From Sphagnum magellanicum (Eukaryota; Streptophyta; Sphagnopsida; Sphagnales; Sphagnaceae): a stretch of 64,000 bases of DNA. Below, piece by piece: positions 34,807 through 47,839 of the stretch. Each line of letters starts with the position of its first letter. The stretch's first letter is position 1. The notes beneath the pieces were generated by a model. That model saw nothing but the letters and a program-made list of their open reading frames with translations, was not told where the DNA came from and did not search any database. The DNA lies in contig CM038915.1 of assembly GCA_021904315.1 (NCBI GenBank), positions 2,542,001 to 2,606,000 of the forward strand, read 5' to 3'. A program made the position numbers and the translations under genes.

Positions 34807-37080
34807 ATGGTGCAAATCTTTAAATCCAAGGACCAATTACAAACACCCACTTCTCACATGTTTGTTTGCAAGAAATAAATAGAGGACCTTCTTTCTTTTC
34901 ATCATCTTTAAGGTTCTATAGTAATGTTGGTCTAATTTTTTCTTAACTTTCAGCTAGAATTTTAGGGTTTCAAATTTTTATAATATACATAGGCCCTTAG
35001 CCCCTTACCTAGTTATTGTCACCTAACATAATTTTTTAATTGATTGTATAGTTGTTAATCATCAAAGGATATTTAAAAGTTGCATAAAAACTCCTTGTTT
35101 TTATTTATGTTGTTGTTCACTTAAAGTCTATTCCAATGTTGGGCAAGTATTTGATTTTGATAATATTTTTTATTTCAATTTTTTAAAATTATTTCAAAAT
35201 TGGAGAATTATCAACTTCAGTTGTTCCAAAAACAAAAAAGAAATCTCAATTTGGTTATTTTCAAATACTTCAAAATAATGATAATTTTCATTAAAATTTT
35301 GATAAGGAATCAATGGTTTCTTTTATATTTTTAAGCCAATTAGTGACTACATAAAAATCCTTTTACCATTGCAACCTTTGTTGGGTGAATATTTGATTTT
35401 GTGTATAATCATTGGTTTTGATTTGTGAAAGTGTTTCAAAATTAAAAAATCATCAATTTCAATTAAAATGATTATTGTACAAGTTAAACACTTTCACTTG
35501 TAATTGTTTAAAAAGTTACCCAAATTTTCCTTGTTGAAACCAAATGATTAGGCACTTGCCAAAACAATTAATTATGGCCAAAGTTTCCTTTGAAGTAGGT
35601 ACTATCAATGTGATTAATTTCTCCATATTAGAAGTAATACCAATCTAAATGCAAAGGTTCCATTGTTGAGTGAATATGATAATGGAACCCTCGTATTTAG
35701 ATTTGTTAGTTTTGAATTTAGTTTTTGGTTTTCTTTCGGGCAATCAAACTAAATAATCAATCTTTTGTTGGAATTAAACTTAGATTCAAGGCTCCAAGTA
35801 AAACCTGACTCATAATCAGATCACACAAAATGTTTCCTCCCTTTAGAATATTACCAAAGTGAACTAATCCACAAACACACCATCCATTAAATGGTTGGTA
35901 TGACTAAATTGTGGATGAATGTCAATTGAATTAATCTCTGATTTCACCTTGGTAACCCATTCCATAAAAAATAGGCCTTATATATTAATGTTAGGCAACC
36001 TTCATGGTTGGTGTTAACACCTTTTATGTTAAGGCCACTAACATTCCATTAATTGTTTCTAAAATGCTACATACCAATTCATAACTCATCATTTTTAATA
36101 GCATTAGCAATTGGATTCATACATGATGGTCATTCCCACCTTTTTTTTGAAAAGTCAACCAACATGTACCCTTGATGATTCACACATAAAATAATATGTT
36201 TTTGGTGGTGGTACCCAACAATTTTTTTCCAAACATTGTCACAACATTGTGCAACATGTGTCAACTTGTCTTGTTGCCACATTTTTTCTTCCTTAACGTG
36301 GCCTATTGTTCCATTTCTTTGCATCTCTTGAGTCTACACAATGCACTTTCTCCCTCTACTTCATTGCTCTTGAACTACTCACTCTTGTTTTCTTTCCATT
36401 TACTTCATTGCTCTTCAATTGTTCATTCTTCTATTTTCTCTTTCTATTATTTTTGTTTTGTATTCATTTCCATCCTCTTCATATCTTCAATTCATTGTTG
36501 GTTTTACTTGTTTTCATTGACATTTTTTACAACTTTTGGTTTGATATTCTTCAAACTTTGTGTTTCATCTTTGCACATTGCACTTTTCAACATCCTAGCT
36601 TTCTTTGCATGTTTAGGTTTTTGGTAACCTTTTTTTTCAATTATAGCATTTCATTTTGTCAAAAGTTCAACAAAGGTAAGTTCCTTTTGTCTTTTTTCTC
36701 TTTTGTTTTCTATTCATCTTTTGTTCCATTTTGTTTTTTGCTTGTTGTTCTTCATGCGTCTACTTTTCTTTTAATCTATAGCAACATTTCTTTTGTATTT
36801 TCTTATCTCTTGTAAAATTGAATTTTTGCTTAGAATTTCAAAGTGTTTTTTTACAACAACATTGTTTGAAATTCCACAAATAAGAATTTTTTTGTTTTCC
36901 CACTTCACATTACAATAATGATGGATACAACAAAATAACGTGTGATTTTCATCATGCGATGTATGACATTGTTTCAACTTGTGAATTAGATTTTAAATTC
37001 GCTTATTCAAACACTCTTTTTGAATGTGGTTTCTATCACCATGGATCTTTTAATTGCCCATAAAATGTTAAATTTCTTTT
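34807..37080. other. AT-rich intergenic DNA right of the CACTA element
   Basis: No genes are seen. Bases 34806-34872 repeat the transposon's left flank. From about 36190 the plus strand is a long T-rich pyrimidine stretch whose open frames are low-complexity Phe/Leu/Ser translations and not credible proteins. Confidence 0.6.
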
Positions 37081-38186
37081 GTCTATAGCTACAATTCATG
37101 ATTTTTGTATGCCATATTTTCTTGGTGTTCTATCACAAGAGTTAATATATTGGGTGAAACCAAGAAGCATTACTTGGTTCTCTAAATTTCTATTCATTGA
37201 ATACGAAGATGATCAATGGGTGAAAAATTTCAGGATGTTGAAGTCCACATTATTTTGGATTGTTGACAAATTGAAGCTAACATCGTTGAAAAAAAAACAC
37301 AAAGTATAGGCAAGGCACCCTTGTCAAGATTCACATGTATTCTATTATTTACAAACTTGCGCATGTAAATTAGTTTCCTAATTTACATCAAATTATTTAC
37401 AATTGGGAAATCTATCATGTCTTTGGTCTTACACAAGGTTGTAAATGTTGTAGTGAATGTTGATTTTAGGAAATTGATTTCATGGCCAACATGTATAGAA
37501 ATGTGCATAATCATGAATTATTTCAAACAATGGTGCGACTTGTTTAATGTATAAGGTGCAATTGATGGGACCCTTTTTTTAATTTAAAAACCTTTTATGT
37601 TTTTCCCAAAAGAAAATTATTATTTCAAATATGGGAGATATTCGATTATTGTTGCACATGTGGTGGTATATTGTAAAAAAATGTTTATTGAAATTTGCAT
37701 TGGTTTGCCAACAAGTGTCAATGACTCACAAATGTTACATAGGTATGCATGGTATAAGCAAATTCGATTACATGGTTTGTTTCACACCACCAAGGGATGT
37801 GGAAATGGAATTCTTCCATATCTACTTAGTGACAAGGGATATCCCCTTATCAATTTGATCATGACATATTTAAAGAAGATAAACACCATAATATTTTGGA
37901 GTTACTCTACAACAAAAAACACAAATGAGGTTGAGTTGTGGTTGAGACTGTTTTTGGCATTCTAAAAAAGACATTCAAGGAGCTACTACATAAATTAGAT
38001 TTGAGTGTCACTTTTTTACTTGATGTTTTTACCTATTGTTGTTTGTTGCATAACTTGTTGAAGATCAAGGATGATGCAAGTATTGAACATCTCATGTGCA
38101 TCATTGAATTGGAGGCAAATAGTTTGCATGAAAACCAACTAGTTAACATTGCCCCAAATGAACTAACAAATCAACATTTAGATTGA
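37081..38186 (+). pseudogene. PIF/Harbinger transposase fossil (DDE_Tnp_4, ALP1-like)
   Basis: Fragments on the plus strand follow the order of a Harbinger transposase: a helical N-terminal part (WVKNFRMLKSTLFWIVDKL, 37205-37275), GAIDGT near 37557, YYFKYGRYSIIVAHVVVYCK, IGLPTSVNDSQMLHRYAWY, GILPYLLSDKGYPLINLIMT, then in another frame VETVFGILKKTFKELLHKL and DVFTYCCLLHNLLKI. The DDE positions (AIDGT, SDKGYP, VETVFG) are partly visible. Frameshifts and stops separate the pieces, so no full protein can be made. I found no terminal repeats. Confidence 0.85.
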
Positions 38187-41100
38187 GAAGAAAGGTTTAG
38201 AAAAAAATTATGGAAACAATCGACCCATTACATTGGTAGACAAAGGAGCTTCACATGAAATGGACTTTAATTTTCACCTTTACATTCATTTTATTTGCAC
38301 TTGCCTTGTGTCAAAAAATTCTAAATATTTGATTCAATGTCATCTTATAGTTCTATTTCTATCAAGTCAATTTTTTAAAAAAATAAATTCAATGTCATCT
38401 TGCAATTCTACTTGTTGTTATTTACAACAATGTATCATTTTCAATTTTAGGAGCTAGGATTGCTTAAATGTTCTTGTTGTTGCTTGAAGTTCGTGAAAAT
38501 GCAATGTTCATCACTTATGTTAATTTAGTAAAAACTTTTACCATGTTAGCTTGATTTTTTTTGAGGTTATTATTTCTTTCCTTGAAGTCGAATTGCTTGT
38601 CATGCATACTTTCATGTGTCACCATAATGCTATCATGAATTTTTTGAAGTGACTTTATCAATAATTTATTTCAATCGTGGTTTTGTGAATTAAAAATATT
38701 ATCTTTTCACCCCTATGCTTCTTACTTAATGAGGAATTATTGGTCCCTTCTTGCATCATATAATATTGATTGATGTTGGGGTTATTGGAATAAAACTTGG
38801 GTTGTGCAATGGGACAATGTGCTTTACCAAAGTCCTAGGCTTCATAGGTGGGGTTTGGAATGGTGTGGTGGTCTATGGTGAGTTGACATGCTTAGTTGGA
38901 AATGGCTCAATGGTTTGGGGTTGTTCGTACAACCATGCTTCATTAGTGTTGTGTGCATAAACCTTGTTTGTTGCATCATTTAGATTTTCATATCGCTTTT
39001 TTAATTTTGGAACAATTGAATCATCATTGAGCTCAATGGGTTTTTAAAACATTTTTTCAATTGGTTTGAAAATTCCATCTTCATCAACCATCAAGTCTTT
39101 CATGTGTGGTGATTGGAATATGGGTCACTTACCAACGAATCCATTGATCATTTTGTACAACCCTCACCCAAAGTTACAAAAAAACTAAATGTTGTTTATT
39201 TTTTACGTACTCATGGCCCAATAATTTTGATTTTGTCTAATGCTTGCCATGAAATCAAATATTTTTTTGAAATCACTTGCATGTAGGATCATTCTTCATA
39301 TGCTCTGAACAAGCCTCCTTCATTACTATTATTGAAATTTTCCTCCATCTTGAAATTGGTGTTTTCAATTTGTGTTGACCGTCCACTTTTGCCATCATTT
39401 CTTCGTGTTTTACTTCCTTGGCTTGCACAAAAGCTAAGATTTTTGCATGTTCCCAATTTGTTTAAAAAAGTTTCATGACCTACACTTCTACTAAGGAATC
39501 ATAGTTTTGGTTGACAACTTGTTTTTTACTTAATGGCTTAGTTACTCTATCTTCATTGGTTTGCGGCTATGAGTGAGATGTAATTTTTTAAAAAAAAATT
39601 ATGAAACATTTGATCACATTGCATTGGTTTGTTTTGTTTGTTTATGTGTTGAAAAGAAGGATGAACAAAAAATGCATATCCTCACATTCCAATTGCACAA
39701 ACTTGGATTCAAAAAACGCATATGCTAACATTACACTTGCTTATTTCATTTGTTTATGTATAAAACAATTTGGATTCAAAAAATCGTAATTTCTCACATC
39801 GCATTTGCTTGTTTTGTTCGTTATGTTTGTTTGTGTGTAGACTTGAAAGATTCAAAGGTGAAGACATACTTTGCTTTGAGCACTCTACTTCCTCATTTTA
39901 CCTTGACATTGAATTGTTGAAATCCATGGTCAATTCATTGCAACAATAACGATGGTTAGCAACAATGTTTGCAATGACATTTTACAATGATGGAGGCTTG
40001 TTGCAATGGGTTTAGGGAACCAATAAAAACATGCAAGGAATGTTAAAACTTGGTTTTCAAATTTAGAATGTGCATGATTTATCATAACATTGAGTTAAAG
40101 CACCCTTTTTGAGGTGGTACCAAACATTTTGATTTAAACTTGGAATCTAAGAATTAATTAATTTTTTTTTTTTTACTATCACCAGCCTACCATTGACTCC
40201 CACATCAGATTTTAATGTTAGCTAGCACTACTGATATGATTTAGGAAAAAAAAAATCAGATTTCTTTAACACTGACTTATGGAGAGTTTACCACCAAGTG
40301 TGATTCATGCTTTAGACATGTAGAAAAATAGGTGACTATTAGCAAAGTATATAGTTTATACACACACATATTAGAGTTATCCGTAGTAAAGTAAGAAAAA
40401 CACAGCACCAGAACCCGGAGTTTGGTCATACACAGGGTGAAATTTTTTTAAAAACTGCAAAAAAGTACATCAGCATTCAAGGTGGGGATGAAACTGAGAA
40501 AACCATCAACTGTGGTGGCAAATTGAGTTTCATCATGTCTTTCCTTTTTCCCGATCGCCTCCACTGCTGCTACATATATTTTCACTGGTCCGTACAACTA
40601 CTATAACTAGTCTCGAACTTTGTGCATTAATCAGACTCGAATCTTTCATACTGAGTTGCAGAATTTCATACTGAGATTTAATAAAATGTCTGTACTTTGC
40701 GGATGCCACTGAAAGAGGGGATAGGGGTTGAAAGGATGCCCAAAGACATGGCCAGATTTTTGTAGTGTATCTTAAAGAGTATTATGGCCAAAGGGTGTTA
40801 CCAAAATGAAGGTAAGCTTGGGGTCCCTTATTTCTGTAAGGCACCCATCATGGGTCTTTATCCTACACACAAATGGTTTAGCAGAAGGACCCCTGGAAGA
40901 AAAGAAAGTACCACTAGTGATACCTTGTCAGACCTGGTTGTCTTTGCATGAGTTTACAGAACCCTAAAATTGAAAGGAAAGAAGCTTCTGTATTTAGGGT
41001 TTTGTAGCCATGAGTTTGCGTCTGGGCCAGCGGTCAGGACGAGAGCAATCCGAAGGAGAGCAATCATAATCGGCACAACAGAAAGAAGCTGTAGCGCAGG

Positions 41101-41536
41101 ATGACATCAGAGAAGCAAATGCAATGGATGTGAATGCTGCTCCCTATGCTAATTATGCTAGCTTCATGAGAATCAGGTCAGGGTGGCAGAATTCCTTATT
41201 CTTTTAACAGTCACTCACAAGCTGGCTGTGGTGGTTTGCATAGTTTGCAATTGAAAATTTTGTTTTAGCCTGACTGGTTGCCAAAGTTGTGAAGTAACTC
41301 TGAAACCCTGAATATTGGGGTTTCATTTTTCATATTCATGTTTTAGGGTTTCGTTCTAGCTTTAATTTCTTGTCGCTGGAGAGAATCTCGAGAATTTTGG
41401 GCAATTTTTCTCCATTTTTCATCAATTCGAAGCCGACAATCTCTTGCGAGAGAGAGACAGAGCAGCAGAGGGTGGATTTGGTTGGGAGAGGGTTTGGAGG
41501 GAGAGAGGGAGTGCGTGGGGGAGGAAGCAAGCAGCC
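38187..41536. other. AT-rich intergenic DNA and eIF2B gamma upstream region
   Basis: No gene is supported. Bases 39600-39830 contain imperfect repeats (cttggattcaaaaaa, gtttgttttgtttgttta-like). A small exon-like frame at 41124-41172 (MDVNAAPYANYASFMRIR, followed by GT) has no recognised family. Proximal eIF2B gamma promoter and leader lie in the last few hundred bases. Confidence 0.5.
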
Positions 41537-43937
41537 ATGAATTTTCAGGTGGTGGTGCTGGCGGGGGGTTTGTCGAAGACCATGTACCCGCTGGTGTCGA
41601 AGGATGTGCCAAAGGCGTTGCTGCCAGTAGGGAATAGACCCTTGCTTTCCTATGTGCTGGAGCTTGTGGAGGCCAGCAACATCAAGGATATTATCGTGGT
41701 AGTGTCTGGGGATGATGCAGCATTGTGTGTTGGTAATTGGGTTACTGAAGCCTTCCATGACCGTCTCCGTGTTAAGGTTTGTGCAAAAAACATCCAAGTC
41801 TCACATGGCCTTTTGTCCGCTAGCTAGCCATGGTGACAGAGGATTGTCATATATATATATTTTGGGGGGTTTGTCTCTGTGCTTTTGTGTACTTCTTTGA
41901 GTACAGATAGCCGGGGTGCTAGAGGATTGTCATATCTGATTTTTATTTAAAAAAAAAAAATTGGTGCGGTCTTGTGTTTTGCGGGTTTCTTTGAGAACAG
42001 GTAGCTGGGGTGTCAGAGGATCTGGACACAGCTGAAGCATTGAGGGCAGTATCGCACTTGCTGACAGCAGAAGATTTTCTGGTGGTGAGTGGTGATTTGG
42101 TTTGTGATGTGCCGGTAGGCGCAGTTGCAGCTGCACATAGGCGACAGGGAGCTCTAGTGACAGCCCTGTTGTGGCCTCATCCCTCTACTCCCAATTCTGA
42201 AACTGCATCTGGTGACAAAACCAAGCAACCTACCACATTTGATATTATTGGCCTAAATTCAACACATCAACACCTCTTGTATGTGTCTACAGGCATGCAG
42301 GTCAGTCTAATTATAGTATCTCAACTTGTATTTATTCTACTCAGATGCTCGGGAATTGTTTTTTTTCCAGTGTTGAGATCTTTGATTGGACTTGAGGTTT
42401 GTTCGTCTACATCGTCTTTCTCCATGAATTCTTTGCTGACCCTTCAACTTCTAAGCAGAGAAAAGACTGCACATCAATTTAGATTTTGCAACACTTTGGA
42501 GCAAAATTCTTAACCCCTTCCCTGTTATTTGCAGAGTGCCCGGGATTTCCAAGTGCGTAGCTCCCTGTTACGAGCAGTGGGGCAGATGGAGATTCGGACT
42601 GACTTGGTGGATGCACATCTGTATGCCTTCAATAGGCTGCTTGTGCAAGGTGTTTTGGAATCAAGGCCAGGACAAAAGAGCATCAAGCATGACTTGGTTC
42701 CTTATCTTGTGAGGTCACAGTTGAGGTTAGGGGTGTCATCAACCATTGTTGGATCACCTCTGGAGGATCGGGCAGAAAATGTCAACCATCTGCTAGATGC
42801 TGAAGCATTTGGAAAGAACAGACTTCAAGTGGCTCACTCTGGTTTGAAATGCAGTACCTACATAGCAAGCAAAGACAGATATTGCTCACGGGTCAATTCT
42901 CTGCAGGTAAAGTTTTGTCAGGATGATAATCACTGGCTTCCAACTTGGCAAGTTTGTCCAGTCATCTGCGCAGTAGTGACTGTTTTGAACCAACTCTGTA
43001 AAAAGAATTGTGAATGCAAAGTCATGGGTTAATTACAGATAGACTACATGCATTGATATACTGTCACTGGACATACTGACCAAGCGGTGAACTCATGAAC
43101 CCTGTCCTTCATGGTTGTTGATCTCAGTTGTTGTTAGTGGATGAGCATGATAGGAATAGATTCTGCAAGTGCTGGAGGAAGAATCTGAAACACTGTTGAT
43201 CAGTTTTTGGGTGCCAGTATTTTTACCATGAAGACCTTCTCACTGAGAAGTGTCATTTGCTCTGTTGACAAGGCATACCTTTGGCATAGGAGGTTATGGG
43301 GTTGACCTATCATGATCATGTTGACTTAAGTTTTTGTTTGCTGCCTGAATTGGATGCAGGCATACTTGGATGTAAATAGGGATTTAGCAGGACCGGAGGC
43401 TATTCACTTGACAGGCTACACAGTTTCAACTCAAAATAATGTGATTCATGAGACTTCAGAGATGGGTTGGAAAAGTACTGTTGGTCCTTACTGCATGCTA
43501 GGGGATGGATCCACACTAGGGGAGAGGTGCAGCATAAAGCGCTCAGTAGTTGGGCGCCACTGTCGCATTGGGTCTAATGTCAAAATTATAAATTCAGTTG
43601 TGATGAACTATGTTACAGTTGAAGATGGGAGCCTCATTCAGAATTCTATAATATGCAGCAATGTGATTCTGCAGGAGCGATCCATGCTTAAGGACTGCCA
43701 GGTGTCTGCTATATTTTGTCCCCTTTATGTTTGATTCTTTTAGATGAAAACTGTCCAATTGCTCAAAGTTTTGCTGTTTTGGTGACAATGGAAGATAATC
43801 TTGCAGTCTTGCTGTCCATATTTTGTACTCTTCTGCTTAAAAAGTTTGGGATCTGATTGCAGGTGGGTCCTGGGTATGTTGTGGGGCCCCGCATGGAGCT
43901 AAAGGGTGAAGCACTGGCAAAGAAAGAAAAGTTGTGA
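41537..43937 (+). CDS. EIF2B3: Translation initiation factor eIF2B subunit gamma, complete
   Basis: eIF2B is the GDP/GTP exchange factor for eIF2; gamma pairs with epsilon in the catalytic subcomplex. Exons 41537-41776, 42001-42300, 42535-42906, 43360-43701 and 43863-43937 join in frame to about 442 residues, near the usual length. The N-terminal nucleotidyltransferase-like domain shows NFQVVVLAGGLSKTMYPLVS, PKALLPVGNRPLLSYVLELV and FLVVSGDLVCDVP. The middle carries LRAVGQMEIRTDLVDAHLYA and HDLVPYLVRSQLR. The C-terminal left-handed beta-helix has hexapeptide-type repeats (VGPYCMLGDGSTLGERCSI, RSVVGRHCRIGSNVKIINSV, GSLIQNSIICSNVILQERSM). All introns are GT-AG. Intron 1 contains decayed copies of the exon 2 splice-acceptor region. 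No disabling change is seen. Confidence 0.96.
41816..42030. repeat. Decayed duplications of the exon 2 acceptor in eIF2B gamma intron 1
   Basis: Blocks near 41821 (tagctagccatggtgacag) and 41907 (gatagccggggtgctagag) resemble the true exon 2 start at 42001 (gtagctggggtgtcagagg). Both decoys are followed by aggattgtcatat, and the second decoy and exon 2 are preceded by ttctttgagnacag. The arrangement looks like local tandem duplication of an intron end with the start of exon 2. Confidence 0.7.
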
Positions 43938-46014
43938 ACTTGTAAGGGCTTTCTCTGTGTTCTAGCTTTTCAAGTCAGTCAACTGAAGAGCATCTGGCTG
44001 AATTTCTCAAGCGCGGATCCTCAAATCATTTGACAATTATGATCCAATGTCACTTGATGTGCAGCATTGTCCAGTTCAAGATTATGACTTTTAAGAATGG
44101 AGAAACTCATCAATTTGATTGGGCCCCTCAGCAATTTTGCCAGTTTGATCAGGAGTGCTTGAAGCATGACAAGTTCATTTGTCAGTGGGAGTGCCATGTA
44201 TGAGCTAACTGTGAATCTCTTGTTTTGAAGTCCCTCATAATATGCCTCTGTCCAGCAGTGCAGTTGGGTCACACCAAAGAATGTAGTGAGGTGATAAGAT
44301 AGTGCCTTCCAAGGGAATGTGGGTGAACTAGCAGTACAGATTCAAGCTGAATCAGTGGAACTTTGGATGTGTAATCTGTAGGGGATTGAGCAGAAAAAGA
44401 CACCACCCTTTGTGCTAAAAAGGCTGCATTGCTATCTTTGTTTTTATCTTGAATCAGTAGATTATCTCTGAGCAGGGATGAAGGTTTGTGGAAGTATCTT
44501 GGGTGTTACCAGACAGCCTTGCTTTGTGCTAAAAAGGGTGCATCCTTTGGGGATTCAAGAATTTGAACATGGAAGTTTGCCTTCCCATTCAACAGACACA
44601 AGCTGGATGGGTAATTCTTTTCTGACATACAAACAGTGGAATTTGCAGTATTTTCTTTATATGTCTACTATGCCACTGAAGTGTGTGGACTGCGCTATGA
44701 CAAACCACTTGTTTCAGGTAGTTGAGAAGCATCTCTGATGGCAAATTGGGTTTTCTCTGAGTTTCTTCTTGATGCTCATCAGATGGACTACTGTGCTGCT
44801 GTTGCATTGCTGGGCCTTCAGCTTCCAAGCCTTAGATTGTATGTCTGCAGGTACAAGCTTGAGCCCAACTACCATCAGGAATGCTGAAAGCACTAGGTCT
44901 GAAAATTATGAAACCACCTCTGTGGGCGGTGCACCTATACTCATTGAGGGCTTTCAAAATGTAAGAAGAGTGCACCCATAATTTCCCTAATTTATTTATT
45001 TTTGAACTTTTATTGAATTTTTAGTGATAAAAATATTCAAAGCTTGATAACTCTTGCTATTGCAGCTCTAAACATCAAGAAATCACCTTGTGGCACCTCC
45101 ACTCCTATATTCATTGATAGCTTTCCAGTGGTACAAAGAACACAGCAGGGTGCCCCTGGTTTGGGGAATTTCAACCTTACAAAACTACCTTCCTTAATAG
45201 TAGGATCACAACTTGATCAACGTCTTCATGAATTGATGAATCCATGAGTTTATTTCACAGTCACTTTCAGCTTACAAATAAGGGAAGTGAAAGGCAAGAA
45301 GAACCAAGTCATAAATGGATAAGGACTCTCCAACAAGGAATTGTTATATGATGAAAGCTCTCTCCAGAAAACTCTTCTTACACAACATGGTCTAGCGAGA
45401 ATTTCTTTCGCTCTGAGGGCTTGGTAGTTGTGAGATCCAAACTTATTTTGGAGTACCTGACCACTTAACATTAAGACCAAATTAATCAACTCTATGTGTA
45501 CCCAAAGGGAGGCAATCAAGAATAGGGCTTGAATATTTTCCACAAGAGAACCAATTGAAACAAGTTTCTAAACCCATGCAATAAATAATTAACAGACACA
45601 AACAAGGCGAAGAAGAGGCATCACCATATCTAAACCTTCAAAAGGCTGCTCTAAAAGAACTGATTTTCCGATGAGTTACTAGTCCTGTCTCCATGATGGT
45701 CATCCACCCCTTTCTATTGAGTTATTTGCAGAAAAAAACCAGAGAATCAATCCATCTTATTTCATATGAGTGCACCAGCCCTTTGATGAGTGCAGTAGCT
45801 TCAGATGCAAAATCTGGTTCAAGACTCCCAGCAATCAGTCACAATGTCAAGGCCATAAATGGTTGGGAAGGAAAATCAATAATAATTAATACATCGATTG
45901 ATTAATTAATCCTAGAGACTGTTCCTAACTCTTGCCAGTGATTTGAGGTTTTTCAAAATACAAATGGTATGCGCATCAAATTTTGGAGGAAAATCTTGGT
46001 GGTTAGATTTCCAT
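43938..46014. other. eIF2B gamma 3' flank and intergenic DNA
   Basis: No coding gene is recognised. A short direct repeat around ctttgtgctaaaaagg occurs at 44407 and 44523. Open frames are short and lack known motifs. Confidence 0.5.
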
Positions 46015-47092
46015 GTGAGTACCTGCACAGCCATGTCAAGTGCATCATGGAATTTCTGGAGATGGGTTTTCTGGGGATGTGCATATACAAGACCAGGGAT
46101 TAATTGGGTCACTGCCTTTTGCAACTTTTTGATCTCTCCAGATGATATTTGTAGAAGCTGGGATTCAATATTGAGCTCCCTTGATTGGACATGAGACTCG
46201 GATATGTAGACAGAAAAACTTGATTGGTTTTGAGAAAGTGCCAATTGTGTCCCGAGTCTGGATGGAAGAAGACGGGAATGCAGTCTGCAAGCATTGAGTC
46301 GAAGATTGATCGGTGAGTGGCAGAATCACCTGGTGGTTGTAAACAAAACACTTATTCTTCAAACAATTCCATCACTTTCTCAGGAGGGTTGCATTTGCCC
46401 ACACCCGGACTCTTTCATGTGTGGACATCCACCTCCAGCAAAGGAGAACATCACCTTTCACTAGAATTTTGTCACTTGAGTCTGCCAGATACTTATCTCT
46501 GAGTCTGACGATGGATGGAAATAAGTCAGATATGGAATTGCAACATCATTGTTGTCCCAAGGACGTCCTTCAACAAGCAGAGTCGTCATCTTCTGCATTT
46601 CAGAAAGATGCTATATAGCTTGTTCCTCTATTCTCCTGCTTCATCCTTCACTCTTTGAAAGTCCAATGTGATTCTCCCTCCTACCATGAAGTGATCACAC
46701 CCTCCAAAAGCTTCCCACTCAGGTTGTCTCTTTACCCAGTTCACAAACCTCAATCGAACTGCATCCCTGATAGTAAGATTACAGCTCCACAGATGTTGTG
46801 AGGCTTCCAAACCTGCATAAAATGGGACATAAATCACTGCTGCTGCTGTTCTTGAGTCATTTGTCAAGCATTTGTTGCACTCTCATGCGCAACAAAACCT
46901 CCAATGAAAATTGGTGGGTTTGGAACCAACTGTTGCTCAAGGAAGCTGAGAGTTTTGCAGCTTACAGCAGATGTGGACCAAATCCCCCCTTACAAAGGTA
47001 TCTACACATATCTGTCCATTCACTAATTGTGTGGCACTCTTCCAGGAGCTGTACAGTAAACTCTCTTCAAATTGCATGGATATAGATGTATT
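46015..47092 (-). pseudogene. GT47 xyloglucan galactosyltransferase-like pseudogene (MUR3/KATAMARI1 type)
   Basis: In MUR3-type order on the minus strand: KYIYIHAI, stop, REFTVQLLEECHTISEWTDM, CRYLCKGGFGPHLL, stop, WFQTHQFSLEVLLRMR, frameshift, CLTNDSRTAAAVIYVPFYAG, LWSCNLTIRDA, RQPEWEAFGGCDHFMVGGRI, frameshift, TLLVEGRPWDNNDVAIPYLT, YFHPSSDSEISIWQTQV, frameshifts, [38 protein letters not shown], frameshift, [28 protein letters not shown]. Functional members are Golgi membrane enzymes that add galactose to xyloglucan. At least two stops and several frameshifts make this copy non-functional. No introns interrupt it, which fits the largely intronless parental family. The N-terminal membrane anchor is not recognisable. 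Confidence 0.88.
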
Positions 47093-47839
47093 TTCCATTG
47101 CATAGCTCTCTCTAGTCTCTCCCTCTTCACACTCTCAGGGTGCAACCCATCTTGGACTTCCTCTCATTGCAGCTCTAGTTTCAAGATTGTGGATGAATCT
47201 TTGCTCTGGCAAATCCTCAAAATAAGTACTACCAAAATCAGCTACTTGTGCTGATTGATTAGGTGGTGAGAGGAATTGAGATCCTTCCACTCACAAGGAC
47301 TCATGATGACCCTTGACATGACATATATGACTGAGTACAGCTAGAAAGCAACACAAGCTCAATGCCCATAACAACAGACCCATGCAATGTAAAAGATTGT
47401 GGTATCACTCAACCTCACAACCATCTCCTTTTCAATCTGATGACCTTTTTTCCCAAACTGACTCCGAAGCTCCCCTGGGTTCCTATGCTAACATAAACAT
47501 GAGCCTTGAAACAGATGGATACTTGTTTTATTTCTGTCCTTGAGGATCAAAAGTTTTGCTTAATTCTTTGTCCATGGAAAAGAACTATTTTGAAGGTGAT
47601 GAGAGTTGTGAATAAACACATGAGAGTAACGACAACTTTGGCAAGATTCGTGCCCTTTTTGACAGCCAACTCTCAACATCCATCTTTAAACTCAATAGAC
47701 AAAACTTTTATCTCTTGCTACCATTAGCCTCTCTCACCATTGAACCTGACCATAGAACTTGTTTGCAAAAATGCAGAAATGCTCATCACAATACAAAACA
47801 CATGTTTAATTAATTTAAGATTAATTTTGTTAATTTAGG
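47093..47839. other. Intergenic DNA
   Basis: No supported gene is seen. Short open frames on the plus strand carry no recognisable motif. The upstream part may be the degraded 5' end of the GT47 pseudogene. Confidence 0.5.

Noticed and set aside
36196..36815. Two long overlapping plus-strand frames rich in Phe, Leu and Ser
   Set aside because: Translation of a T-rich low-complexity stretch; it looks like membrane helices only because of base composition.
36100..38700. Terminal inverted repeats for the Harbinger fossil
   Set aside because: No pair with a TAA/TTA duplication could be recognised by eye.
41124..41172. Short exon-like frame followed by GT upstream of eIF2B gamma
   Set aside because: No family match and no partner exon found; eIF2B gamma starts cleanly at 41537 without it.
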